DNA of 8,486 nucleotides from Actinobacteria bacterium UBA5176. GTDB taxonomy: Bacteria; Actinomycetota; UBA4738. This document shows, piece after piece, positions 1 to 6,860 of this stretch; position 1 is the first letter of the stretch; every line of letters begins with the position of its first letter. Below the pieces are notes generated by a model. The model did no database searches. It was not told where the DNA came from and was given only the letters and a program-made list of their open reading frames with translations. The stretch spans positions 1 to 8,486 of the forward strand of contig DHWS01000116.1 in assembly GCA_002413305.1 (NCBI GenBank), given 5' to 3'. The position numbers were made by a program, and so were the translations under genes.

Positions 1-125
1 TTGCAGAGGTCGATGCACTCGTCACAGATGTAGACGCCCGGGCCGGCGATCAGCTTCTTGACCTGTTTCTGCGACTTCCCGCAGAACGAGCACTTCAAGA
101 GATCGGAGTCACCGAACTTCGCCAT
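1..125 (-). CDS. clpX: ClpX, ATP-dependent Clp protease ATP-binding subunit (N-terminal fragment)
   Basis: ClpX is the AAA+ unfoldase that recognises tagged or damaged proteins and threads them into the ClpP chamber in the cytoplasm. Only the first 41 codons lie in the window; the gene runs off the left edge. The fragment begins [17 protein letters not shown] and contains the complete N-terminal zinc-binding domain, with Cys12-x2-Cys15 and Cys34-x2-Cys37 (CDEC) as the four metal ligands. This domain dimerises and binds substrates and adaptors. The AAA+ core, with Walker motifs and the ClpP-docking loop, would lie beyond the edge and cannot be checked. The ATG at 123-125 is preceded by AAGGAG with a 6-nt spacer, which fixes the start. 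The gene follows clpP by about 70 nt in the same direction, the usual order, so co-transcription is likely. Identity is confident despite truncation because the zinc domain is highly characteristic. Confidence 0.95.
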   Translation of the reverse strand, partial: MAKFGDSDLLKCSFCGKSQKQVKKLIAGPGVYICDECIDLC

Positions 126-148
126 GCCCAGCTCCTTCGGCTCCCGCC

Positions 149-177
149 GGGGCCATGGTCATCGAGACAGCGGCCCC
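149..177 (-). other. Imperfect hairpin in the clpP-clpX gap
   Basis: The minus-strand transcript between the clpP stop and the clpX start can fold with an outer 6-bp stem (GGGGCC with GGCCCC) and an inner 3-bp stem (GTC with GAC) around a 5-nt loop, separated by a 3x3 internal loop. No run of U follows, so it is not a standard intrinsic terminator. It could tune clpX expression or mark an RNA processing point, or be a chance product of high GC. This is seen only by eye. Confidence 0.25.
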
Positions 178-195
178 CTCTCGTGGCACGTCAGT

Positions 196-825
196 CTAAG
201 ACGCCTTCGCCGTCAGCGACGCAAGTTCGGCCTGAACTTTGCGGCTGGAGATCACGTCGTCGATGACGCCGTATTCCTTCGCCTGCTCCGCCGTCATGAT
301 GTAGTCGCGGTCGGTGTCGGTGTGGACCTTCTCCGCCGGCTGGCCGGTGTGCTGGGCGATCAGTTCGTCCAGGAGCTTCCGATAACGAAGGAACTCCTTC
401 GCCTGGATCTCGATGTCCGAGGTCTGGCCCTGTGCGCCACCGTGCGGCTGGTGCAGCAGCACCCGTGCGTGCGGGAGGGCGAACCGCTTGCCCTTGGTGC
501 CGGCCAGCAGCAGGAACGCGGCGAACGACGCGGCCTGGCCCATGCAGATCGTCGAGACGTCGGGCTTGATGAACTGCATGGTGTCGTACACCGCGAACCC
601 GGACGCGACATCCCCGCCCGGCGAGTTGATGTAGAGATGGATGTCCTTGTCGGGGTCTTCGCTCTCGAGGTGCAGGAGCTGGGCCATCACCAGGTTGGCC
701 ACGGCGTCGTCGATCGGCGTGCCCAGGAAGACGATGCGGTCCTTCAGCAGGCGCGAGTAGATGTCGAACGACCGCTCGCCCCTATTGGTCTGCTCGATCA
801 CGACGGGAACCAGGTAGTTCTGCAT
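196..825 (-). CDS. clpP: ClpP, ATP-dependent Clp protease proteolytic subunit
   Basis: ClpP is the serine peptidase that forms the two-ring tetradecameric chamber for ClpX- or ClpC-dependent degradation in the cytoplasm. The 209-residue protein is family length. It starts [18 protein letters not shown], as mature ClpP does. The catalytic triad is complete: Ser100 in GQAASFAAF, His125 in LLHQPHGG and Asp174 in DTDRDY. The YINSPGG segment at about 65-71 and [14 protein letters not shown] are also typical. Two ATGs are possible. The ATG ending at 825 has GGAG 9 nt upstream and lies 1 nt after the tig stop; the ATG ending at 834 would add three residues (MSD) and overlap tig by 8 nt, but GGAG would then touch the start. 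I prefer 825. It sits between tig and clpX, so translation is probably coupled to tig. Only one clpP is present here. Confidence 0.96.
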   Translation of the reverse strand: MQNYLVPVVIEQTNRGERSFDIYSRLLKDRIVFLGTPIDDAVANLVMAQLLHLESEDPDKDIHLYINSPGGDVASGFAVYDTMQFIKPDVSTICMGQAASFAAFLLLAGTKGKRFALPHARVLLHQPHGGAQGQTSDIEIQAKEFLRYRKLLDELIAQHTGQPAEKVHTDTDRDYIMTAEQAKEYGVIDDVISSRKVQAELASLTAKAS

Positions 826-826
826 A

Positions 827-2191
827 TCACTCATCTCCGTCTTCTGGTGCTTCGTCAAGGTCCGGCGGGGAGGCGGCCGGCGCGTCCTGTTCCGTGACAT
901 CGGCGGACTCGACCAGGAGGTCAAGTGCCTTCGATCGGATGATATCACTGGCCAATGAGGTGACCTGACCGGATCGTTCGATGATTCGGGCGACCTCCCG
1001 GGGGTCCCGGTCGGTGGCCTGGCCCAGCGCCACGATCTCCCGTTCGAGGTCTTCGTTCGACGCCTGGATGTCCTCGGCGCGGGCCACCGCCTCCAGGACG
1101 AGGTCTGCCTTCAGACCGCGGATGGCGTGGGCCCGGGCGTCGGAGCGGAACCGGAGCTCGTCCCATCCCTGCGTGGCCAGCGCGGCGTCCAGCGTGGTCC
1201 CGGCCTGGGACGCCCGGCGCTCCGCGCGTTGCACGCGGTCCTCGGTCTCCTCGTCCACCAGCCGCTCCGGCAGCTCCACGTCAACTTGATCGACCAGCTT
1301 CTGGAGCACGCGGTCGCGAACCTCCACCCGCACGTCCGCCTCCTTGTAGGCCCGCATCTTGGCCCGGGCGTCCTCCCGCAGCTCCTGCAAGGTGTCGAAC
1401 TCCGAAGCGGTCTTGGCGAACTCGTCGTCGGCGTCCGGGAGGCGCTTCGACTTCACCTCCTTGACGATGGCGGTGAACGTGACCTCGGTGCCGGCCAGGT
1501 CGGGGCCGAAGCGGTCGGGGAGCTTCGCGTTGAACTTAACGATCTCGCCCTTTCGCTTTCCTTCCAGCTCCTTGTCCAGCTCGGGCACCAGCTCCTCGGA
1601 CCCGACCTCAGTCAGGAAGCCCAGGCGGCTCGCCTCGGCGATCTCGCGGTCGTGCACGGTGGCCCGCACGTCGGCCAGCGCGTAGTCGCCGGGCCGGGCG
1701 GGACGGGAGACGGCCTCGAGCTCCGCGAACCGGTCCCGCAGCGCGTCGATGTACTGGTCGATCTCGTGCTCCGTGGGCTCTCCGGACGGCGCGTCGACCT
1801 TGATCCCCTTGTACTGCTCCGGTTCGAGGTGCAGCCGCGGCCGCACCTCGACGGTCGCCGTGAACCGGATGGGTGTGCCGTCCCGGACCTGGATGTCGTG
1901 GAGCTCCGGCTCGAACTCCGGGTCGGCGATCGGGGCGAGCTCGTGTTCGCGGACGGCTTTGATGTAGTATGCGGGGACCGCGTCGTGGAGGAACTCCTCC
2001 ACCACCGCGTCCCGGCCGATCCGGGCGTCGATGATCTGCCGCGGCACCTTGCCCTTGCGGAAGCCGGGGATCTTGACCTGATTCGCCACCTTCCGGTACG
2101 CGCGGTCGAGGTCCTTGGCGAACTCCTCCGGGGGGACCTCAACCGACAGCCGGACGACGTGACGGTCGGTGGTTTCGACGGTGGTCTGCAC
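827..2191 (-). CDS. tig: Trigger factor, ribosome-associated chaperone and peptidyl-prolyl isomerase
   Basis: Trigger factor binds at the ribosome exit tunnel and shields nascent chains; its FKBP-like domain catalyses prolyl isomerisation. The 454-residue product has the standard layout. An N-terminal ribosome-binding domain (about 1-118) carries the signature GFRKGKVP at residues 43-50, exactly where E. coli has it. An FKBP-type domain follows (about 155-248), and then a helical C-terminal chaperone domain, ending in an acidic, Pro/Ala-rich tail. The start is taken as GTG (2189-2191), giving [19 protein letters not shown]; the open frame extends far upstream to 2449, but that stretch is low-complexity, runs antisense over the neighbouring gene and resembles no trigger factor. 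No good Shine-Dalgarno precedes this GTG, and a TACGCT motif lies 7 nt upstream, which suggests a leaderless mRNA. The TGA stop adjoins or overlaps the clpP start. Confidence 0.95.
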   Translation of the reverse strand: MQTTVETTDRHVVRLSVEVPPEEFAKDLDRAYRKVANQVKIPGFRKGKVPRQIIDARIGRDAVVEEFLHDAVPAYYIKAVREHELAPIADPEFEPELHDIQVRDGTPIRFTATVEVRPRLHLEPEQYKGIKVDAPSGEPTEHEIDQYIDALRDRFAELEAVSRPARPGDYALADVRATVHDREIAEASRLGFLTEVGSEELVPELDKELEGKRKGEIVKFNAKLPDRFGPDLAGTEVTFTAIVKEVKSKRLPDADDEFAKTASEFDTLQELREDARAKMRAYKEADVRVEVRDRVLQKLVDQVDVELPERLVDEETEDRVQRAERRASQAGTTLDAALATQGWDELRFRSDARAHAIRGLKADLVLEAVARAEDIQASNEDLEREIVALGQATDRDPREVARIIERSGQVTSLASDIIRSKALDLLVESADVTEQDAPAASPPDLDEAPEDGDE

Positions 2192-2198
2192 ATCACCG

Positions 2199-2204
2199 AG
2201 CGTA
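2199..2204 (-). promoter_or_regulatory. Possible -10 element (TACGCT) for tig-clpP-clpX
   Basis: On the minus strand TACGCT fits the actinobacterial TANNNT -10 pattern. It is followed by 7 nt and then the GTG start codon of tig, so transcription would begin at or within a base of the start codon. I see no clear -35 hexamer about 17 nt upstream. The motif is short and common, so this is an inference supported mainly by its position and the missing ribosome binding site. Confidence 0.35.
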
Positions 2205-2228
2205 CCGGGAAATCGAAGTGATGCCGTA

Positions 2229-2243
2229 CACCCGGCCCGGGTG
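2229..2243. repeat. Short inverted repeat in the tig/DUF2127 divergent region
   Basis: CACCCGG and CCGGGTG form perfect 7-bp arms around a single C. The repeat lies in the 122-nt gap between the divergent tig and DUF2127 starts, about 38 bp upstream of the tig start codon. The one-base centre suits a protein operator better than an RNA hairpin. Arms of this length can arise by chance in DNA this rich in G and C, so an operator role is only a possibility. No other clear element is seen in this gap. Confidence 0.25.
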
Positions 2244-2313
2244 CAGTGACGCCGAACTACGCTTAGCTTCGTCGTGGTGTTCGGGGGGATCGGGAGCTGG
2301 GCAAGGTGAAGGC

Positions 2314-3249
2314 ATGAAGCCGAGGGGGCGATGGCGCCGCGAGCGGCCGAAGGAGGACCGCGAGCTCGGGCGGCCGGTCCATGAGTACGCGGGCACCCAC
2401 CGCGACCGGCCCGCCGGGCGGCGCGGCAGGCGGTTCGACTACGAGACACTGGCCTGCGCGCTCCGGGGCCACATCACGCCCGCCGCGGACGTCCGGAGGC
2501 TCCGGCCCCAGGACGAAGGGCTGGGGTTCGACCTGCCGGACGGGCGGCGGTTCGTCCGGTGCATCCGGTGCGACGCGTGGATGCGAACGGCTCCGCCCGC
2601 GCAGCCCCTCGCGGAATCGCTCCCGGCGCTCGCCGAGCTCGAGCTCCCCCAGAGGGGGCGGGAGCTCCGTTCGGCCTTCATCCTCCGGCTGATCGCCATC
2701 GACCGGGCGATCCACTTCCTGATCTTCGGGGCGCTGGCGGGGCTGTTCTTCTACGTGGACGCGAACCTCTCGCGGCTGAAGTCGTCGGCGAGCAGCTTGC
2801 TGCAGAGCATCGAGTCGGTCGCCACGAACAGCGGACGGGGCTACCCGAAGGGATTCATCAGGCGCGACCTGAGCAAGTTCCTGCACCTCCAGAATCACAC
2901 CCTGATCCTGCTGGGCCTGGTCGCCGTGGCCTACTGCGTGGTCGAGGGCGTCGAAGCGGTCGGGCTGTGGATGCAGCGCCGGTGGGCCGAATATCTCACC
3001 GCGCTGGCCACCGCCGGCTTCCTCCCGCTGGAGCTCTACGAGATCGCCGCGCGGGTGACGGTCGCCAGGATCGTGACCCTCGTCGTGAACATCGCCATCC
3101 TCCTCTATCTGCTGTGGGCAAAGCGGCTGTTCGGCATCCGAGGTGGGCCGAAGGCCGAACGCGAGGAGGGGCGGATCGATCCCGAAGAGGTGTTCGGGCC
3201 CGCCCACGGGAAGGAGGCGAAGGCGGCGGTCCGCGCTACGGAAGCCTGA
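2314..3249 (+). CDS. DUF2127 family integral membrane protein with N-terminal Cys-rich domain
   Basis: The 311-residue protein has about four predicted membrane helices (roughly residues 127-147, 196-220, 226-243 and 250-268). It carries hallmarks of DUF2127: RELRSAFILRLIAIDRAI before helix 1, a VEGVEAVGLW segment, an LPLELYE segment and AKRLFGIRGG after helix 4. The molecular function of the family is not known. The soluble N-terminal part (about 1-110) begins with a very basic stretch and holds Cys48-x4-His53 and Cys83-x2-Cys86, a possible zinc site. I recall a similar extension in actinobacterial DUF2127 proteins. The C-terminus is charged and probably cytoplasmic. The start at ATG 2314 is chosen because AAGGTG precedes it by 5 nt; the frame opens at 2218, but the extra residues look non-coding and reach almost to the tig start. 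It is divergent from tig and its last 14 nt overlap the convergent mannosidase gene. Confidence 0.85.
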   Translation: MKPRGRWRRERPKEDRELGRPVHEYAGTHRDRPAGRRGRRFDYETLACALRGHITPAADVRRLRPQDEGLGFDLPDGRRFVRCIRCDAWMRTAPPAQPLAESLPALAELELPQRGRELRSAFILRLIAIDRAIHFLIFGALAGLFFYVDANLSRLKSSASSLLQSIESVATNSGRGYPKGFIRRDLSKFLHLQNHTLILLGLVAVAYCVVEGVEAVGLWMQRRWAEYLTALATAGFLPLELYEIAARVTVARIVTLVVNIAILLYLLWAKRLFGIRGGPKAEREEGRIDPEEVFGPAHGKEAKAAVRATEA

Positions 3250-5488
3250 GCGTTTCGATCCGAGCAGGGCCGATCTCGAACGTCCGGTCCCCGACGCGAG
3301 CCTGCCGCGTCTCGGTCGTCGACGGGTTCCAGATCCGCACTTCGAGATGACCGTCCACGCGCCGGATGCTGGACAGCTCGGCGCCTTCGACCCGCAGCAG
3401 CGAGCCCGACTCGGGCAGGTCGCCGGCTCCCCTCGACCGGGTCGCGCGGGGAGGAAGGCAGAACCGCTCCCACGCCGCCGGAAGCTCCTCCGCGGCCACG
3501 CCGCGGGCCAGTGTCACGACGAATGGCGTCTCCCCCAGCACGTCCCCCATCATCTGCGCGTCTGGGGTCGCGATGTCAGGCCCCGCGGCCCAGTTCCGGA
3601 CCGGCATGTCCGGACGGCTGATCGTGCCCGTGCACCTCAGGAGGGTGACGGCCAACTCGGCCGGTTCGGTCAGGACCTCGTACTCGAAAACGTGCTCCTG
3701 GAGCAGCGCCACGTCGCCTGCCCGGACGGCCCCTCTCGCCGGCCAGGTGCGAGCGGGCCATTCCGTCCCGCCCTCACATTCGAGTGGACGCTCCACGACC
3801 TCGAAGGGCGCCAGTGCGTGGCTGCGCTCGGCCGGTTCGGCGAGCGCCACGTGGAGCCGCAACCGATGGTCGGGGCGGTCGTTCATGACCCGGCCGTGAA
3901 GCATGACCGCCTCGTCGCCCGGCACCTCCATGCCGGTGAGTTCGACACGAAGCCCGTCGTCGAACACCGCCGTGAGCGTGTGCACCGGATACGGCAGTCC
4001 GCTCCGTGTCGAGACCACTCGAGTGGTCACGGAGAGGTCCTGCGGCTCCCGGGGCGGCGCGGTATCGGTGGGACAGAAGTTGTAGAGGTCGCCGACATCG
4101 CCTTCGTCCACCAGGCGTATGCGGAAGGGCCCGGCGGTGAACGACGAGCCGTCCACCCCGAACTCGACGCTCGGGTGTATCGGGACGTCGGCGTCCAGCT
4201 TCCAGCCCAGCCCGGGGATCCCCCACCGCTCCGTCGGCGAGGGGTTGACGTACATCATGCCCGGCCGAGGCATGCGGGCCGCCAGGACTTCCATCGCGGC
4301 ACGGGCGACGTTGTCGGCAAGGCTCTCGGCTTCCTTGTACCGACGATCCACGGCCCAGGCCACAGGGTCGATCGAGCACCCGCAGACCGAGTCATGGGCA
4401 CCGTTCCACAGCAGGAGCTGCCAGGCTCGCTGCAGCCGAGTGGCGACGAACCGATCCTCCCAGCCCGAAGATGGCACGGGAGGCGGGGGTGACTCGTCGC
4501 TCAGGTGGAGGTCCTCATTCGGCCACGTCGCGTGCGGCATCAGCTCGGCGAACGGCTCGGCCCACCGTTCCAGCAACGTCTCGGCCCGGGCGCGCGCCTG
4601 CTTCTGGCGGATCCGAGCCGAGTAGACGTGCGGGAGGAGGTGTGCGCGGGCGGCGGACCGGAGCTCGCCTCTCCAAACCGGGACTCCGTCCACAGGGTCT
4701 GGCTCATCGACGAACGAACGGAGCGAGGCGATCTCGGCTCGCACCCCGATCTCGGCCGGGTCCAGTTCGCGGAGCAGAGGGGCGAGCTTCGCGGCGGGCA
4801 CGTGGTGGTCGCCGCCCACCGTGACCAGCAAGCGGTCGCGGACGGAGAGCGGCCGCAGCCACTCAACGGCCTGCCGCAGCTCCGCGGCGAGGGTTTCGGC
4901 GTCGTCGACCTGCGTGAGGCGCGCACCGATCGAGTAGCCGAACACCATGTACTCGGCCAGGACACTGCTCCCGTCCGGCGACTCCCACCGGAAGGTCGTC
5001 CGGTCGACCGCGTTCGGAACCCCGCGCCACACCGCGGCCCGGCGCACCCCGGCGTTCGACAGCAGCTGCGGCATCTGCCCGATGTGCCCGAACTGGTCGG
5101 GGAGGTAGCCGATGGCGTCACTCGCCTCCGTCCCCGCCAGGTCCTTCGCTCGAGCCAGCCCCCACTCCAGGTTCCGGATCATCGATTCGCCGGAGGTCAG
5201 GAACTCGTCCATCTGCGTGAACCACGGTCCGACCGAGATGCGGCCCTCGCGAGCCAGGCGCCGGAGGTCCGCTTCGCGTTCCGGCCGGACGGCCAGGTAG
5301 TCCTCGATCAGCGCAGTCTGCCCGTCCAGGTGGAAGTGCCCGAACCCCGGCTCCCGGCCGAACAGACCGATCAGGCCGTCGAGCATCTCGACCAGCCACT
5401 CCCGGAACTGCTCGAAGGTCAGGTACCACTCGCGATCCCAGTGGGTGTGCGGGACCAGGAACATCCGGACCGGTTCGGCCTCCGTCAT
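3236..5488 (-). CDS. Glycoside hydrolase family 38 alpha-mannosidase
   Basis: The 750-residue protein is predicted to release alpha-linked mannose by a retaining, zinc-dependent mechanism. Near the N-terminus it has the GH38 motif HTHWDREW (residues 14-21), where His16 and Asp18 should bind the metal. GYLPDQFGHIGQMP at 127-140 places the likely nucleophile at Asp131, which also contacts the metal. NGAHDSVCGCS at 362-372 supplies the further ligand His365. The second half fits the beta-sandwich domains of the family. No signal peptide is seen, so it is probably cytoplasmic and acts on imported or intracellular mannosides. Exact linkage and substrate, such as mannosylglycerate, N-glycan fragments or own glycans, cannot be read from sequence. 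ATG 5488 is preferred over an upstream TTG at 5527, although its ribosome binding site is weak. No transporter or other glycosidase lies beside it. It is divergent from an ArsR-like regulator 56 nt away. Confidence 0.93.
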   Translation of the reverse strand: MTEAEPVRMFLVPHTHWDREWYLTFEQFREWLVEMLDGLIGLFGREPGFGHFHLDGQTALIEDYLAVRPEREADLRRLAREGRISVGPWFTQMDEFLTSGESMIRNLEWGLARAKDLAGTEASDAIGYLPDQFGHIGQMPQLLSNAGVRRAAVWRGVPNAVDRTTFRWESPDGSSVLAEYMVFGYSIGARLTQVDDAETLAAELRQAVEWLRPLSVRDRLLVTVGGDHHVPAAKLAPLLRELDPAEIGVRAEIASLRSFVDEPDPVDGVPVWRGELRSAARAHLLPHVYSARIRQKQARARAETLLERWAEPFAELMPHATWPNEDLHLSDESPPPPVPSSGWEDRFVATRLQRAWQLLLWNGAHDSVCGCSIDPVAWAVDRRYKEAESLADNVARAAMEVLAARMPRPGMMYVNPSPTERWGIPGLGWKLDADVPIHPSVEFGVDGSSFTAGPFRIRLVDEGDVGDLYNFCPTDTAPPREPQDLSVTTRVVSTRSGLPYPVHTLTAVFDDGLRVELTGMEVPGDEAVMLHGRVMNDRPDHRLRLHVALAEPAERSHALAPFEVVERPLECEGGTEWPARTWPARGAVRAGDVALLQEHVFEYEVLTEPAELAVTLLRCTGTISRPDMPVRNWAAGPDIATPDAQMMGDVLGETPFVVTLARGVAAEELPAAWERFCLPPRATRSRGAGDLPESGSLLRVEGAELSSIRRVDGHLEVRIWNPSTTETRQARVGDRTFEIGPARIETLRLP

Positions 5489-5535
5489 CGGTCCGCCATC
5501 CTGGAGGGATTGGATGGTCGAACGCAACCCGCCGG

Positions 5536-5541
5536 TAGACT
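5536..5541 (+). promoter_or_regulatory. Possible -10 element (TAGACT) before the DUF2087 regulator gene
   Basis: TAGACT matches TANNNT and lies in the 56-nt gap between the divergent mannosidase and regulator genes. The two in-frame ATGs start 3 and 9 nt after it, and no Shine-Dalgarno is evident. If it is used, the mRNA would be leaderless or nearly so, favouring the ATG at 5551. No -35 hexamer at normal spacing is visible, so the call is tentative. Confidence 0.3.
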
Positions 5542-5544
5542 CGG

Positions 5545-6126
5545 ATGGCCATGCCTCCCGCGCGCTCGCCCTCGACGACCGCCACGCCCGAGGAGATCCT
5601 GCGGGCGCTCGCCGACCCGGAGCGACTGGCGGTGGCCGGGACCCTGGCCCGCGCGCCCGCCACAGCTACGGAGCTGGCATCGGCGCTGGGCCTCACCCCC
5701 GAGCGGGTCCGGCGGCACCTCAACCGCCTGGCCACGGTCGCCGTCGTCCGGGGCGAGGAGGACCGCCGCACCTTCCGCCTGGTGCCGGAGACGCTCCGCG
5801 CGGCCGCTCTAGAGGTCGGCCCTCCGCGCGAGCCGGGTGTCGCCCTGGGCGCCGTCTTCGAGGAGGAGGAGGTCGTACTCCGCAACTACTTCCGGGGCGG
5901 CCGCCTCCGGGAGATCCCTGCCCGGCAGAACAAGAAACGCATCGTCCTGGCCCGGCTGGCGCTGGAGTTCGAACCCGGCGTCCACTATCAGGAGGGGGAG
6001 GTCAACCGGATCCTCACCACGTTCCACGACGACTACGCCTCGCTCCGTCGCCACCTGGTGGACGAAGGGTTCCTGGACCGGGAGAGCGGCGAGTACTGGC
6101 GGTCGGGCGGTCCGGTCGAGGTCTGA
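5545..6126 (+). CDS. ArsR-like winged-helix protein with C-terminal DUF2087 domain
   Basis: The 193-residue protein has two parts. Residues 14-90 form an ArsR-like winged helix: EEILRALADPERLAVAGTL resembles helix 1 of ArsR proteins, TATELASALGLTPERVRRHL is the helix-turn-helix (about 39-60), and EDRRTFRLV is the likely wing. Residues about 115-187 match DUF2087: FRGGRLREIPARQNKKRIVLARLA, then EGEVNRILTTFHDDYASLRRHLVDEGFLDRE and a terminal YWR. This arrangement is known in actinobacterial and other regulators, but the ligand or signal of DUF2087 is unknown. No metal-binding Cys motif is present; the protein has no cysteine. ATGs at 5545 and 5551 are both possible and differ by two residues; neither has a good ribosome binding site. 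A TlpA-like gene follows after 16 nt and is probably co-transcribed, while the mannosidase gene diverges upstream, so either could be a target. Confidence 0.88.
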   Translation: MAMPPARSPSTTATPEEILRALADPERLAVAGTLARAPATATELASALGLTPERVRRHLNRLATVAVVRGEEDRRTFRLVPETLRAAALEVGPPREPGVALGAVFEEEEVVLRNYFRGGRLREIPARQNKKRIVLARLALEFEPGVHYQEGEVNRILTTFHDDYASLRRHLVDEGFLDRESGEYWRSGGPVEV

Positions 6127-6142
6127 CCGGCAGGTACCGGGC

Positions 6143-6799
6143 ATGGAGACAGAGGACGAACCCACCACACCGGAGCCCACCGCGACCTCGCGCCCCCCGT
6201 CGGCGGACGCTCGCCGGCGGACGCTCACCCGGAGGCTCCTGGTGGCGGCGGCCGTCCTGTTCCCCGCCGGGCTTCTGATCGCCCTCACCCTCGTGCTGCG
6301 CGCGTACGAGCCGAAGGGGCTGACCGGGCCGCGAGAGCTCCAGGCGGCGGACTTCGTCGCCACGCCCATCGCGGACGGGCGGCCGGCGCCGTCGTTCTCG
6401 CTCCCGCTGTTGGGCGGCACCGGCACCTCGGGGCCTGACGCCGGCCGCGGCCACGTCCTGGTGGTCAACCTCTGGGCGTCCTGGTGCGGTCCGTGCCGTG
6501 CGGAGGCGCCCGGCATCGAACGGGTCTGGGAGGCCTACCGGGGACGCGGTGTCCGGTTCCTCGGCGTCGACCACGAGGACGGCAACGGCCCCGCGCTCGC
6601 GTTCGCCCGGAGGTTCGGCCTGACCTATCCGATGGTCGCGGACCCGTCCGGGTCGGTCTCCGCGGAGTACGGCTCGCTCGGGATCCCCAGCACGTACGTG
6701 ATCACCTCGGACGGAACCATCGCCTACCGGTTCCTGGGACGGGTCGACCCCACCGACCTCGAACGCATCCTCGACCGGCTGCTTTCCGCCCATCGCTGA
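6143..6799 (+). CDS. TlpA/CcmG-type membrane-anchored thiol-disulfide oxidoreductase
   Basis: The 218-residue protein has a short acidic and Pro/Thr-rich N-terminus, an Arg-rich stretch (24-31), one hydrophobic helix (about 32-52) that should act as an uncleaved anchor, and a thioredoxin-fold domain outside the membrane. The active site is WASWCGPC with Cys115 and Cys118, followed by RAEAPG, typical of TlpA, ResA and CcmG. GIPSTYVI at 180-187 holds the expected cis-proline Pro182. Such proteins reduce exported thiols, classically apocytochrome c during maturation. No cytochrome c biogenesis gene is visible here, so the partner is unknown. A peroxiredoxin-like AhpC/TSA annotation is possible because the folds are related, but the CxxC favours TlpA. 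The ATG at 6143 is chosen because it places the anchor correctly and follows the regulator stop by 16 nt, with AGG about 9 nt upstream; the longer open frame only overlaps the regulator gene. Confidence 0.92.
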   Translation: METEDEPTTPEPTATSRPPSADARRRTLTRRLLVAAAVLFPAGLLIALTLVLRAYEPKGLTGPRELQAADFVATPIADGRPAPSFSLPLLGGTGTSGPDAGRGHVLVVNLWASWCGPCRAEAPGIERVWEAYRGRGVRFLGVDHEDGNGPALAFARRFGLTYPMVADPSGSVSAEYGSLGIPSTYVITSDGTIAYRFLGRVDPTDLERILDRLLSAHR

Positions 6800-6860
6800 T
6801 CCCCAGTCCGTCCTTCCCCGTCGCTCAGTACCCACCAGCCGGACGTGAGAGCATGCGGTC

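Noticed and set aside
1127..2221. A 364-codon plus-strand open frame opposite tig
   Set aside because: It is a shadow of the trigger factor gene, whose ribosome-binding signature and domain order are clear on the minus strand.
2192..2449. N-terminal extension of trigger factor in the long open frame
   Set aside because: The extra 86 residues are low-complexity, lie opposite the DUF2127 gene and precede a normal trigger factor N-terminus at GTG 2191.
2263..3207. A 314-codon minus-strand open frame opposite the DUF2127 gene
   Set aside because: The plus frame has membrane helices and DUF2127 motifs; the minus product is a compositionally biased Arg/Pro/Glu-rich string.
4013..4028. Perfect 16-bp palindrome GACCACTCGAGTGGTC
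   Set aside because: It lies within the mannosidase coding sequence, and palindromes with 8-bp arms are expected by chance in a window of this size and composition.
3143..5812. Two long plus-strand open frames (3143-4492 and 4505-5812) opposite the mannosidase
   Set aside because: They are antisense frames kept open by the lack of A/T-rich stop codons in GC-rich DNA. Their products are rich in Arg, Gly and Pro without recognisable motifs, while the minus-strand frame has complete GH38 motifs.
5800..5813. GCGGCCGCTCTAGA, identical to a NotI-XbaI stretch found in common vector polylinkers
   Set aside because: It continues the regulator reading frame (RAAALE) with no other vector sequence around it, so it is taken as a chance match.
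6800..6860. Possible terminator after the TlpA-like gene
   Set aside because: Only widely spaced GTCCG and CGGAC segments can pair, and there is no T-run.
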